Counted from the first letter of the stretch, positions 11,001 through 21,439 are shown. The stretch: DNA of 64,000 nt from Ophiura sarsii (GCA_035610835.1 JAYJML010000154.1:1-64000), one strand, 5' to 3'. The notes: generated from the sequence alone by a model not told the origin. Program-made: numbers and translations.

Positions 11001-14000
11001 AATTTTATAGAGAACCCCTGTAATAGACATAAGTTACTTACCAAACATAAAACACCAAGACTATCCGTAAAAACTTGACCTGTATTTGCTGCTTAATTTT
11101 GCGTTCTTTATCAGTGTACATACCACTTGCCATCAGAAGAGGACCCACTGTAAATAAGACAAATACAATAGTTACAGTCCAAACTCGGTTATCCGATCCT
11201 CTTTTATCAGGATAACTCTGTTATCCGGCTGAATGATCCAAAAGAAAATAAGTTTTTTACAGCCTAATTACTTTATTTTCACACTCTGAAGCATATGAAG
11301 GCCGTCTTTTGGGAGTGCTGTTTAGTCCTTAAATTATACCTTGTCACTGTACATTTTTTTGCGGCCAAATAGCGAGGGGAAAAAAGGCCCCCACGCCCCG
11401 GGGCTCGAACCCCTTACCTCTGGGTTCAGAGGCAGACGATCTTCTGCTAGGCCACGGGGGAAACCATATATACCCTGGGGCCAAGCCGGGTGACACAAGC
11501 ACACGGCATCGTAGTAATTCGTAGTACTCAAGAGTGTTAAGGGTTATTAATGAAGTTAGGTGGGTGTACGGTTTTCAAAACCTGCACAGTTATCCCTTTG
11601 TAGCAAAAAAGGCAAATGAAGCCTACATTTGCAAGTCTTTCCACAAAAGTTCCTTTATGCTCTACAAAAGACTTTGAACAAAAAAGTCAATTTTGTATTT
11701 GGTAAATATCTGGTATAGATGAATTCTAATTGGCCTTTATCAATCCAATGCTTTTGGTGTGCATGGTGTATATGATTTGTAATTTTAACAGCAAATAGCT
11801 TTTTCCAGCAATGCGCATTGCGCAATGAGGCATCATCAATGCAGAATACAGTTATGTTGTATTTATTCACATACATTATTCTAGTTCTTACCTCTTTTAA
11901 ATGAGTGCCAGTAAAGTATTGGGTTTGCTATCATCACAAATACCATTGGAACATACATTGCTAGGTAATGTGGAATCATGGATCGCCAAGCAGACCTCTT
12001 TGGAGCACACTCATTCCTATCATACAAACAACAGAAGAAGAAGAAAAAAAACCACATAAGGTCATGTTTTTTATACTGGGTACCCAAAAGAGGTGGATCT
12101 GTTACATTTGCACTACATATTATTACTTTGCATGCATATATTTTGGCTATTCTTTATCACACATACTTAAATTTGGTCTTATTTTGATGAGAAAGTATTT
12201 GGCCTTTATTTTAAAAAGAAAAATATAAACTACCATGGTTCTGTTAATTACAATAGTTCGTTAAACCTAATTAGTCAGGGGTGGAGGAGTATGTGGAGGA
12301 GGAGTATGTGGAGGAGGAGGAGTGCATAGTTGAACAAGTATGGTGCAATATACATTGGGCAAACATAAAATGCACTGGTTTCACTCTTGGTACAATTCTA
12401 TATTGAAAACATAACATTATTGAAGTATATTTGAATTAAAAATATAATTAGTTAATTAAGGAATCATTAATTAGCATTAAATAAGAAGCTCAAAAAAATG
12501 TTAAGAAACGTAAGTTGGTCGCAGTTTGCAAATGTATGCAAACATTTGCCTGCACCAAACTGTCCATTTTAAAAATATAGAAAGGTTGAGGTACCCTTTT
12601 GAATAAATAAATTTAACTATTTAATTAAAAATTAAAAGAAGATATGTAATTAACCTCATGTATTCTGTATTGTCTGGATGTTAATTAGCACATTTTGTTA
12701 AATGCGTTTAAGTGTGGTGTTATTACTTGTTTTTAACTGTGTTACCAAATAAGTAAAAAACTGCTGGTTTTCATCAAGCTTGTAAACTCAGGAGAATTAT
12801 TAAATTCTTAGGAATGCAACTGACCTGACCTAGTATAGGATGACCAGCATAAGCAGTTTGCCAATCAACATTGGATCACCCTATATGTTGAATACAACTT
12901 AAAACGAGAAAAAAATATATTTCAAACTTAAATCAGACTCTTGAAATTTGAATACTGGGTTCAAACATTATGGAAACTAACCTAATTTGTTCATTTGAAT
13001 GTGCTTTGCACATCATGAAGGTACAAGAAGAATGAATGCAATTAATTGTATGCCACTAAACATGTGCCATTGGGAAAATTTGAGTCACCCTGTAGTTAAA
13101 GGGCCCCTTTTTATTGAACATTATTTGACACTCATACCACTTTAAGCATTTGCCACATCAAATTGGAATGTAAAATCATGTTTCAGATGCAAATATAAAT
13201 TCATTCAATTTAATGAGTTGTGGATAATCATGTATACCTATAAATTAATGTTTTAAACACCCTATATGTTAGAAAAGGGTGACTTTTAAAATCAATTAAT
13301 GTTCATGTACATGTAATTAATGCATTTTTATTTGAAATCTACTTGAATTTGGTTAAAATACTAGTCTTTGTATGTATGTAGTAATAGAAGCATTTTTCTG
13401 GAACTAAATAAACAAATTTGTAGACACCCTGTATGTAGAATTTCAGATTCGTAATGAAATTTAATTTGCATATGTCTGGATGGGTATTTTATTAAACTAC
13501 TTTAAATCTGTACTGAACATTTCTCTCATCACTTCATATACATAGTGGAAGTAATTATTGTAACCCTTCTTTTTTAAGAAGATTTTGCTTGTTACACCCT
13601 GTACAATTTCGGACCACCCTGTATAATCAACTTGATTGTATGCTATTTGCATCTGTTACAGTATATGCTTTCAGAATATGTATACTTTTACCAACTTTAA
13701 ATGTAAACTTTTTCAGATATAATGCATAAACTGAAAAAGGAATCTAATTTATGGAAAAAGGGACATGTAACACAAATTGTACCCAGTATAAAAAACATGA
13801 CCATAAGGCCTCTTCATTTTTGTGATGACTGAGACTTAAGTAGGATGTGACCTCTGATTTGAGCCACTATTTCAAAACAGTTCAAAAGATTTGACATAAC
13901 TTAAGTCAATTATCCAAAACACTATCTTGATTTAATCTACTTTTCAGAATGACTGACGTCAATATGAATACTTGGTTAAATGTGACTTGAACAATTGCTT

Positions 14001-17000
14001 GTGAATTTGATCCAACCAGTGATTTTACTTGACTTCACTCAAACAAATTGAGAAAGACTTGACAGTCACTTATGGATCTGACTTCACTTATCTTATGATT
14101 AAGGTTCAGCAACTTGGTCAAAACACAACAAAAAAACATTTCAAAATTCCTCGGCCTTTCCTTGAAAAATAACATACATGGACTGGAATAGAAAATAGAT
14201 GAATCCGAATAAATTACTTCCTTGTAGCATAATTGGGTTTTTTCTTCAAAATTAATATTGACTTCCAGGTGAATAATGGTAAAAAGCTAGTGAAATTTGT
14301 TGTTGTATTTATGCAATTTTGCCTGCTATATAACAGGTGTCACAAATTCTGATGTCCAAATATGCATCAAGCATTCCATCTTCCTTTATTCTGGTATTCA
14401 TGGGTGACAACCTGGTTATTTAATTACTAAACAGAACTGTACTTACGTAAATTGAGATGTTTGGTACAGAAAAACTTCACCAGTTATAACCAATGCTAGT
14501 GGAATTAAGAAAGACACTACACCATAAAACCATTGAAGCTTAGGACTGGAAAGAAAAAAATATATAAATACAAACATTTACAGTAAAATAAAAATACAAA
14601 CATTTTACAGCATTTGGCTATTACCAGGGTACGATTTACCCAGTGTTGCACCACTAAATGCTCCACACTTTGCAGAATTTGCTATACAATCTGAAATGTG
14701 TATAGCAGTGTTGTACTATGCATTTCAATGTCACAGTTTATCAATTTTAACGAACAGTTAAAATTTGACAACAATTTGCTACACACATTTTTTCACAAAA
14801 ATCGATCACTGAGTCCATTACATTAACACTACATGTATGTCAGGAGCATCCTGATAAAATGCCATCATCTTTGACCTATTTTTTCCTATTATTAATCTAA
14901 AGATCAATAAACATTTGTTGGATTGTATGTGCCATTTTGAGCTTCTTCTAAGCCTAATTAAAATATTGTACAATTTGAGATTTTATTTCTAAAAGAGGTG
15001 TTTGGCTTATATTTCATTACATGGGAAGATACAACATTTGAAGGGTTAGCAAAAAGCAATGTCAACCATTTTGGATGAATAATAACGTTCATTCTTTATT
15101 GTATCCATATTCTATGCTAAGATTATGATTTTTTTTCTACAGGTAACAGTTTGAGGCAAGAGGTAACCCTGTCTTTCAGCCAAATAATCTATCTTAAATC
15201 TTAAAGGGGCATTGAGAGATGTATCGATGTACTAAATGAGCAAATAACGTAAAGACTAAAGATAATCATCAACATAGCCCAAATCCAAAATGTCATACAA
15301 TTCAGACATCGCCTTCATGCCAAACTAAGCAAATAACGGCACTTCCGGGTTGAGATTTGCCACGAAAGTCTGTGAGTAAAACGATGCATAACTTCCGAAT
15401 TCAGCACCTTAGTTTCGATATGATCATATCGAAACTAAGAAAATCATGAAATTTTATATGATAAACGGCGAATGTTGGTAAACTGTTTTAGATGGTAGTT
15501 AGTATATGCCTTAAGTATTACCTTTGATGCAAAAAAAACCTGATTTCCAGGATAATTGAGGGTGCACTCCCATACGTATCTATCAATGCCCCTTTAAAGA
15601 TTTTGATAAACATGTATGGGATGGAATAGTGTCTTGGAAGTCTTATTTGTACTTACTGATTCCTGTTTGTTAACATGAAGTACACATCAAGGGCATAGGA
15701 GAATGTCCAGAAGTATGTACAGATATAGAAATACTGAATCCAGGCCTGAAAAATAAAATAAAATACACCCACATTAACATTTGATGAAAAAACAACTATT
15801 ATAATTCTTGTCAGAATGAAACAGATATCATGTATTTGGTACACTAACAATAGAGATCTCAAAAGTATGTTGTATGGACATAAGTTTGAAAGACAGGTGG
15901 ATATGTGCTAATTATACAAGAATGCTATAGCTTGATTATTGTTGTATGACTATGCTAACAAGTAACATACATGTACACAATAAATCAGTTCGTGAACACA
16001 CACAATTTATTTTTCTGCATTTCTACAACAATGGATACCTCAATTTCACTAATGGATAAACACATGATGCATAGAGAGCCAACACCAAAAACATAGTTTT
16101 GTATGGAGTGACGGAAACAGTTCGTCAATATTTGAACCAGTACACATCCTGATTTATGTGAATTGGAAAGAAATGCTGGATTTTGCCACCTCATTAAACA
16201 TAATAATTACTTTACCAACCAAAATACTTGTAAAGAGCAGAGTGGTAATGCATACATGGTAAACATGTGGGGGGCACTGACATTGGAAAAGGGTATAGGT
16301 ATGTGCCGCGCTGAAGACCCCCTTTTTCACCCTCTGTTGCTAGCTCTTATGACCCCCTTTTGAGCCTGCATCAGTTCTTAAGACCTCAATTTTATTGAAA
16401 ATTCAAAAATCGCTACATTTTGCATTCTAAAGCCCCAATATTTCGAAAATTTTGCATTCTAAAACAAAAAATAACAAGTTTGCGTTCTTGCTAATCAAAA
16501 TTGAACTATAGGCCAGTTCTCAAGACCTACTTAAAACCAACAACAACAAAAAAATCGCAAATTTGCGTTCTTGCTAATCAAAATTGAACTATAGGCCAGT
16601 TCTCAAGACCTACTTTTTTGACAAAAATCAGTTTCTAACCCTATTTTTTGTCATAAAATCCACTCAGTTCAGTTCTGTAGCCCCCCCCCCCCCCCTTTTT
16701 GAGACCCTGGGCGGCACACCCCTACCCCCAAAAAAGTTGAGTGCCCCCTTCCCCCCGAGGGTAAACATCAAGGTTAATCAAACTGCACAGCAGAGCCATC
16801 AATTCCCTTCATATTGCCTTAAACAGGATTTGTCAAACTTCTCCTTGACCACATAATTTGTTGTGTACCCACAACATAATATTGTAGGTAAAGCTAGAGC
16901 TCCAGTCATAGGCTTGCTGTCAGATTTCATAGTGTTGGGAAGGTCACAGATAATGGCAAAAACAAATATACAACTTACTGTTGCAACTATGCAAAACCAA

Positions 17001-18143
17001 CGCAGAGCATCACTTTGAAATTTTCCTTGGTATGTTTCTTTGTTGAGATCCGTAAGTCTCACAATGGCAAATATAAAGATACCTATAAATTCAAACCAAT
17101 CAAAGTCATATTATTATTACAACACAACCCAAAGTATTTTTTTATTAGAAAAGTCGCTTATCCTTTTCTGGTGGGACATTTTACATTTAATATTGACCAT
17201 TTAATCTAAAATATTTATCTGCATTCCCATTAAATAATTCTAACACAAAACACATCTTTACAGTGTGCAATAAAAAAAATATAGTTAGTCATTTAATGCA
17301 ATAACTAGCCTAGGTACATCATGTACATGTACATGCATGGGATAGTTTTAAAAAAATTAAAAAAATTATCTGTAATCAGTTGCATTGCAAAACTAGAGGG
17401 GCAGGGCCTATTATTATAGTCCTCCATGCTTTAACAGACTATTGGCCAGGGGTAGCACTGGCTCAACAATGTGAGGGTACATTGGCAGAACGGTTTCTGG
17501 GAGATGAAAAATCATATTCAACATTTAACCACCTGAGGGTTCAAGTGCATGTAGGCACTTTGTAGGTGAAAATGCCTATGATATCATAACAAAATGTTTT
17601 CAAAATAACTGTTGTCACTTAATTTCAAAAATTTGGACCCCACTACTCCCAAATCCTAGCTACACCATGTCTTTTGATAATTAATGCTGAGGCACATTGA
17701 GGCTTTTCAATGCCAGTTTCATTTTACATTGACTTTAAAACATAACACTGGTTCTCCTATTTTTGAGATAAACCCATACATACTTTTGATATGGATAACT
17801 TACCAAGACAAGCCATAAGATCAGTCATTGCCAGCCATGTAAGTATTCCTCGCTGTCTTGTTTCAGTAACCACTGTACGTCGTCTCCGGTACACACCCCG
17901 CTTGGGAATAAGTGTATAAATAGCACCCATGATACTTAAGGAAGCAGTCAAGATTGAGATGACGTTAAATGAGATTTCAAAATCCTTCTTGAAAGTAGGT
18001 AACGAAGTGGTGGTGGTTGGGGGTAGAGTTGTGTTGGTGTACATAGTCACAATATGCCATGAATCGTTGTCAAGTGGAGGCCCTATTGTACTTGGTTCCA
18101 CTGATGGATCACAGCATATAAGATCCAGTGTGGGAGAAGCCAT
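7877..18143 (-). CDS. GPR143: GPR143 / OA1-type G-protein-coupled receptor (8 coding exons, complete)
   Basis: This gene encodes an orphan-class seven-helix receptor; in vertebrates it is an intracellular (melanosome/lysosome) receptor reported to bind L-DOPA. The coding join on the minus strand is 18143-17804, 17082-16979, 15745-15657, 14545-14447, 12016-11892, 11147-11042, 8988-8868, 8086-7877. All introns are GT..AG and phases match throughout, giving 397 aa against 404 in human. The start MASPTLDLICC resembles the vertebrate MASPRLGTFCC start; an upstream in-frame TTG is not a start. Helices lie near residues 57-79, 98-121, 140-166, 182-205, 226-248, 277-301 and 320-343. Cys144 and Cys214 occupy the TM3/loop-2 disulphide positions. 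Family blocks IPHYLAMYVPM, MIANPIL, CWTANLIN and ILNPLQAF are present. N37-T-T is a possible glycosylation site. The tail has ERSPLL (387-392), an acidic dileucine sorting motif. Start, stop and all junctions are visible; the 5' UTR and promoter are not located. Confidence 0.95.
8868..8988 (-). CDS. GPR143: GPR143 coding exon 7
   Basis: Acceptor CTTTACAG|TTGG; donor ATG|GTAAGG. 121 bases encode residues 288-328: CWTANLINVGTLLY (end of TM6), the third luminal loop, and the start of TM7 (FFWICM). The split codon TG|T gives the conserved Cys before Trp. Confidence 0.95.
9165..9245 (-). repeat. LINE/SINE 3' tail fragment (TATAGCGC type)
   Basis: AATAATTAATAATGGACAG then TTATATAGCGC and CAAAGCACTTT match the tail layout of CR1/L2-like insertions elsewhere in the window. 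It lies in the GPR143 intron between exons 6 and 7. Confidence 0.55.
9629..9709. repeat. Perfect 37-bp-arm hairpin
   Basis: The arms at 9629-9665 and 9673-9709 are exact complements (containing GACCTCTAATGTACTGGTTG) around a 7-base loop. Partial pairing continues outside (GCAAATGTTG / CAACATTGCC). It lies in an intron of GPR143. It could be a foldback MITE or a small-RNA hairpin; perfect pairing and extended flanks favour a recent foldback element. Confidence 0.85.
10240..10653. mobile_element. Near-palindromic long-TIR element, about 415 bp
   Basis: Left arm 10240-10435 and right arm 10455-10653 pair over almost their whole length. Shared blocks are GAGGGGTCC, ACAACATTG, TAGAACAAAACA, CTGCCATCTCTCAACATGCA, CGATCGAAAGTCC and GTGTCAATGA. 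The only spacer is about 20 bp. Non-autonomous, inside the GPR143 intron between exons 6 and 7. The frames at 10173-10364 and 10373-10555 are products of the arms. Confidence 0.8.
11042..11147 (-). CDS. GPR143: GPR143 coding exon 6
   Basis: Acceptor TTTACAG|TGGG; donor GTTTG|GTAAGT. 106 bases encode residues 253-287: the third cytosolic loop (LLMASGMYTDKERKIKQQIQ) and the start of TM6 (VKFLRIVLVFYV). LL at 256-257 lies where the vertebrate loop has its dileucine sorting element. Confidence 0.92.
11170..11245 (-). repeat. Possible pogo/Tigger-like transposon end
   Basis: CAGTCCAAACTCGGTTATCCG followed by GATAACTCTGTTATCCGGC resembles the ends of pogo-type Tc1/mariner elements. Only a fragment is visible; assignment is by motif alone. 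Confidence 0.35.
11386..11460 (-). repeat. tRNA-derived SINE head / tRNA-like pseudogene
   Basis: Read on the minus strand, CCCCCGT and GTGGGGG can form a 7-bp acceptor-like stem over 73 bases. TGGCCTAGCAG fits an internal-promoter box A and GGTTCGAGCCC fits box B. The anticodon arm does not fold canonically (CCTCT/AGAGG stem with a 6-base loop), so it is not a functional tRNA. The segment lies in a GPR143 intron. Confidence 0.6.
11892..12016 (-). CDS. GPR143: GPR143 coding exon 5
   Basis: Acceptor with a long T-rich tract ending TATGATAG|GAATG; donor AAGAG|GTAAGAAC. 125 bases encode residues 211-252. It contains the loop-2 Cys (NECAP) and TM5 with IPHYLAMYVP and MIANPILYW, the block most similar to vertebrate GPR143. 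Confidence 0.95.
12286..12328. repeat. GGA/TGTGGA microsatellite
   Basis: Repeated GTGGAGGAGGAGTAT units within a GPR143 intron. Confidence 0.7.
12877..13640. repeat. Degenerate repeat with CACCCTGTA every ~170 bp
   Basis: CACCC(T/A)(G/A)TA-like motifs occur in the same orientation at 12877, 13086, 13258, 13425, 13595 and 13615. Spacings are 209, 172, 167 and 170 bases. The DNA between is AT-rich and only weakly similar, so this is either a very old tandem repeat or a set of decayed Tc1/mariner ends. It lies in the intron between GPR143 exons 4 and 5. Confidence 0.4.
14447..14545 (-). CDS. GPR143: GPR143 coding exon 4
   Basis: Acceptor TTTCCAG|TCC; donor TTTAC|GTAAGT. 99 bases encode residues 178-210 (HPKLQWFYGVVSFLIPLALV then ITGEVFLYQTSQF), the TM4 segment. 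Similarity to vertebrates is weaker here, but hydrophobicity, phase and order fit. Confidence 0.88.
15205..15593. mobile_element. TTAA-flanked palindromic MITE (AGGGGCATTGA ends)
   Basis: The element starts AGGGGCATTGA and ends TCAATGCCCCT, with TTAA directly outside at 15201-15204 and 15594-15597. Internal parts pair partially, and a perfect 32-bp palindrome around TTCGATATGATCATATCGAA lies at about 15408-15439. The TTAA target and AGGG/CCCT ends suggest the piggyBac type, like the family at 36, 46 and 48 kb. It lies in a GPR143 intron. Confidence 0.7.
15657..15745 (-). CDS. GPR143: GPR143 coding exon 3
   Basis: Acceptor TTTTTCAG|GCCTGG; donor AATCA|GTAAGT. 89 bases encode AWIQYFYICTYFWTFSYALD and the following VYFML, the TM3 core and its cytosolic end. 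This matches the vertebrate [20 protein letters not shown] block. It ends in phase 2. Confidence 0.94.
16275..16735. repeat. Dispersed repeat, copy A
   Basis: Starting at CTGACATTGGAAAAGGGTAT, this segment is repeated at 27652-28050 with many substitutions (shared GTATGTGCCGCGCTGAA, TCAGTTCTTAAGAC, TTGCGTTC, CAGTTCTCAAGACC, then a C-run). Copy A also contains an internal direct duplication (about 16480-16545 and 16556-16615, TTGCGTTCTTGCTAATCAAA...). Probably a non-autonomous transposon. It lies in a GPR143 intron. Confidence 0.65.
16979..17082 (-). CDS. GPR143: GPR143 coding exon 2
   Basis: Acceptor TTTATAG|GTATC; donor ACA|GTAAGTT. 104 bases encode residues 114-148, finishing TM2 (GIFIFAIV), the first luminal loop (LTDLNKETYQG) and the start of TM3 with the conserved Cys (ALRWFCIVAT). 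It is too short to stand out as a reading frame. Confidence 0.9.
17083..17803 (-). other. GPR143 intron 1
   Basis: Non-coding intron sequence between exons 1 and 2 with standard GTAAGTT..TATAG ends. No element boundary recognised. Confidence 0.8.
17804..18143 (-). CDS. GPR143: GPR143 coding exon 1
   Basis: The ATG at 18141-18143 opens MASPTLDLICC. The exon ends CTTG|GTAAGTT after 113 codons plus one base. It encodes the extracytosolic/luminal N-terminus (Thr/Pro-rich, residues 34-50), TM1 (57-79), a basic cytosolic loop (KRGVYRRRR, 81-89) and most of TM2 (LTWLAMTDLMACL). Confidence 0.93.
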
Positions 18144-18358
18144 ACTTATAACTTCAATTGTCCGATTCAAACAACAATATTGAGCTTTGGATCTATTTGG
18201 ATAATGCTTTAGGTTGGAACATTTCCTTATAATTATATCAATTATATTTTTTTCTCTAATGCCATGTTTTCAATGGTACAGATAAACAGAACAAGTATAG
18301 CATCATTACCTGTAACAGAAAAGTAAAAAAGAGAAATCAACTCAAGTGTGATGATGAA
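18144..18358. other. GPR143 upstream region
   Basis: DNA directly 5' of the GPR143 ATG. No TATA box or initiator can be assigned with confidence. A GTTACAG|G on the minus strand near 18310 could be an acceptor for a non-coding 5' exon, but there is no second support. Confidence 0.4.
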
Positions 18359-18366
18359 CTTCTTTT

Positions 18367-18659
18367 CAGTGGCGTAGCTCGAGGGGGGGGGGGAAATGCC
18401 CACCCTGACGAAAAAAACCATTTGTGCCCCCGCCCCCACCCCCTCTAAAAAAAATTAAAAGGGAAAAAAAATGATAAAAGACAGAGATTGTGTGCGGGGT
18501 ACTGGTTATGTGTGGGTATATTCAGCCCAAATAGTCAAATATAAGGCAAAACTGTACATTTAGTACATGTACTTTGGGACAACCTTTTACGAAAATTTCA
18601 GAAATCTTGCCCCCCCCCCCCCCCCCCCCCCACCGAAAAAAATCCTAGCTACGCCACTG
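18367..18659. mobile_element. hAT-type non-autonomous element with 8-bp target duplication
   Basis: Terminal repeats are CAGTGGCGTAGCT (18367-18379) and AGCTACGCCACTG (18647-18659). The exact 8-bp duplication CTTCTTTT lies at 18359-18366 and 18660-18667. The interior has poly-G and poly-C blocks. Inserted just upstream of GPR143 exon 1. Confidence 0.9.
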
Positions 18660-18667
18660 CTTCTTTT

Positions 18668-19164
18668 ACCCTTCAAATTGAAATAAAATGAAGAATTATT
18701 AATGATTTGAACAAAAATAACTAAATATTAGTTAAAAATAGAAAGGAACAATGATTAGATTATTACTATTAGACAAAGTGAATATTTTTTTCTTCTTTCA
18801 AACAAGGACACATATTTTTGCCCTTTGTTGATAAGGTGAAATCACAATGTCTTACACATTATCGAAGTCAATCAACTTATGTTTTTGAATAGACATTCTT
18901 GTAGTATCAACCAACATTTGTAAAAGTTCTAAGACAGCATATAGAATTCATCTAAACTGCAGTGGCCGGTTCTGAAGACAACCACATCGAGCCATCTGCA
19001 TGGTTGCATGCCGTACGCATCAAGATAAACAAACACACCCCATAAAAATAGTCTGAAAAAGCCCTGGATTTGGCTTGTGTTTCCTCATATCTTGTTCAAT
19101 TCTGTATGGTTTTTCGGCCATTTATAGCTTTTATTAGTTATAACCCATCTCAGGTCATCATCTA
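18668..19164. other. Non-coding DNA, no gene seen
   Basis: AT-rich sequence without recognisable exons or boundaries. Confidence 0.4.
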
Positions 19165-19539
19165 TTAGGCCTAAAAAAAAATGTTTGATTGGCGTAACCC
19201 GACCGACCCTAATTACATCGCCGACCCTGAATATTTTTTATTATTTTGAGGGGGAAAAAAAAAAAAAAAAAACCTGAAATCTGAAGTTTGTTATTGTTTA
19301 AAACTCCAGAAACTTGTACTCATAGAGTCTGTTGGTTTCTATAAATAAAAAGAAAAATGTTTAAAGAAAAGGGAATTTTTGCCGTCTCTTCATTTGTGTG
19401 TACTGCTGTCTTTTAAGTGTGCAAAAGTAGATGATTAAAAAAAAAAAATTAAATTTAAAAATTTAAAAATCCCGACCGACCTACCCTATTTGTTTTGGTC
19501 ATGTTACGCCAATCAAACTTCTTTCTTTTTTAGGCCTTA
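19165..19539. mobile_element. MITE with TTAGGCCTAAAAAA..TTTGATTGGCGTAAC ends
   Basis: The left end TTAGGCCTAAAAAA then TGTTTGATTGGCGTAAC is mirrored at the right by GTTACGCCAATCAAACTT then CTTTTTTAGGCCTTA. Inside, CCCGACCGACC also appears near both ends. About 375 bp; poly-A rich interior, no coding capacity. Confidence 0.75.
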
Positions 19540-19922
19540 TCAGTACAATGTAAACTTTCATGGCTTTTAAATGATAATGAGAGAGTCTTTCAGGATACAT
19601 ACATACAACATTACTCAAATGATAGTACCGTAAGATGCATACTGCAACCATGCATTCGGCGCACATAACACGTCCTAGTGCGTCATGAAAATAGACACAT
19701 GCCTACATGTATACATTTTTACCCATCAAACCTTAAGTGTAAGTAGGTCAAGTGTAATGCTTATTGCATACTAGCCTAGCCAATCGCAGATATTGGCCAT
19801 TGGGAGTCACTCGATGGACTATGAAATACAAATCGCCTACAGCGAGCAAGCGTGTGCAACCTACGCGCGTATTTCTTTGGTCGGAACAATCTTGGGATTG
19901 CGTGTTAAAATCCCTGGTTAAA

Positions 19923-20090
19923 ATGGCTCTTGCAGCAGCAACAGCGAGTAAAAAGAGGAAATTACACGAAGAGAAGCGGGTATCCGGAAGTGTTTTGGAA
20001 TGTTTGACAATCACTTATTCACTGTGGCCCGTGAATAGATCTCATAATCACAATGAGGCCCGGGTGGTAGAAAAGGTTGCACATGCTTGA
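19923..20090 (+). pseudogene. Weak candidate: 5' fragment of a BED/hAT-derived protein
   Basis: The ATG at 19923 begins MALAAATASKKRKLHEEKRV, which resembles the basic start of GTF2IRD2/ZBED-like, transposase-derived proteins (KKRK..E.RVF). The next part fits only if the frame shifts (FDNHLFTVARE in another frame), and no zinc-finger or catalytic region follows. It could be a decayed domesticated transposase or a chance frame. Confidence 0.22.
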
Positions 20091-20600
20091 CCTACAGCAA
20101 CTTGACAGACATGACAGATCGAACGACCAGTCGCGCACCAGTTGGTTTGAAGTCAACTGCAGCGATTCAGGCCGTGCGACCTGATGCAACTTTTGGAAAG
20201 TCGCATGAGGTTGCCTGCTGACTTGATTGCATTCTATTGAACAACATATGACGTAAATTACTTCATATTGGCCTATAGGGGGGACCCGGATCGCAAAGCG
20301 ACGTCCTACTCCTACTCCTATAGGAAGGGGTGGACATACGGGAAGTTTGAGTTATTTTTAGCAAATTTGCTTGGCAACCAGTGTTTCAGAAACAAAACAT
20401 TCCATGCACGCACTCAACGCTGAGCGTTACGCACTTGATCCGCAGTAGCCTGAGTAGGCGCAATGTGCGGTTGCCTTAATTGATTGATCTGCGCAAGTTG
20501 TTTATTGTTTTTGTTTTCACCGGCGTTTGATTTGTTTTCACCGGCGTGACGTAGGTCCGCCCCAACCTATAAAGTCCTAGGCTAAATGTATATCATATCA
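20091..20600. other. Non-coding DNA, relatively GC-rich
   Basis: Contains CpG-rich stretches (for example near 20120-20215 and 20400-20580), but no exon or element could be delimited. Confidence 0.35.
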
Positions 20601-20617
20601 TTATCAATCAGCATGAC

Positions 20618-21076
20618 TAGTCCTTGGTACCAAAATCTAGGATTTTGGTACTTACTCATCAAGGCATAGTGTTGAAGGGAACCAATTTAATAGCCAAACC
20701 ATTTTCTTGACCAGACTTATTGCATAGTCTATTAAAGCAATTGAGTCTCCTGTGGAGGTCAATAAATTCTTGTTCTATTCATCTATTTATTAAGTTTATT
20801 GATTCTTTTGTCATGTTTGTTCTATGCTGGGCATAGGCCTAACCCCAACTTATCTTTTCTGGCATTTCTGGAGCAATCAATAACTTCTTTTCATAAACAT
20901 GATGCCTTCAAGATGAGAAGGATGCTGATACGCAATCTGCCACAGATTATTTTTTTACAAGCATGGACTCATTTTATAGACTGATTAAGTCTGTATTTCA
21001 AGAGATGGTTATAGCTTCCACCTTACACACTTGCCTGAGTAAGTACCAAAATCCTAGATTTTGGTACCAAGGACTA
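20618..21076. mobile_element. MULE-like MITE: perfect 41-bp TIRs and 9-bp target duplication
   Basis: The left TIR 20618-20658 and right TIR 21036-21076 are exact 41-base complements, beginning TAGTCCTTGGTACCAAAATC. CAGCATGAC is directly repeated at 20609-20617 and 21077-21085. A 9-bp duplication points to the Mutator (MULE) superfamily. Each TIR is itself partly palindromic (CCAAAATCTAGGATTTTGG). The interior (377 bp) has no transposase. Identical TIRs suggest recent activity. Confidence 0.88.
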
Positions 21077-21110
21077 CAGCATGACATGCATAAAAGTATA
21101 TCATAATAAT

Positions 21111-21439
21111 ACACCTATCAGTTGTAAGACGCACTATACGACCCCCGGGAGAGGTGTGTCTGGGGTGCGTCGTTTACCAATATTTTTGACGGAGGGTACG
21201 TCAGTGGCAGCCTTTGTTTGGTCCGTCAAATAAAATGATGGAGGGTGCGCAAAGGTCCGTCACTTTAATACATGGGTGCGAATGGGCTGATAGTTGACTG
21301 AGGGTGCGTATTTGGATGGCAATGGTCCGTCGTTTTTTTGACACAGGGTGCGTCATGGTACATGAGAAGTTGACGCACCTCGGTAAAGTGACGCACCACT
21401 CCCGGGGGTCGTATAGTACGTCTTACAACTGATAGGTGT
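21111..21439. mobile_element. MITE, 329 bp, ACACCTATCAG ends
   Basis: ACACCTATCAGTTGTAAGAC at the left and its complement at the right pair over about 45 bases, including GACCCCCGGGAG. The interior contains repeated GGTCCGTC/GGGTGCGT blocks. Flanking TA at each side suggests a TA target. It lies only 26 bases past the MULE-like element. Confidence 0.75.

Noticed and set aside
11386..11460. Functional tRNA on the minus strand
   Set aside because: Acceptor and T arms are plausible but the anticodon arm cannot fold normally, and it sits in a gene intron like a SINE.
18144..18170. Upstream extension of GPR143 beginning at 18170
   Set aside because: The codon there is TTG, not ATG. The first ATG (18143) also gives the conserved MASP start.
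19764..20090. 108-codon plus-strand frame as a gene
   Set aside because: The N-terminal half has no features. Only the internal KKRKLHEEKRV stretch resembles a transposase-derived start, so it was kept only as a low-confidence pseudogene from 19923.
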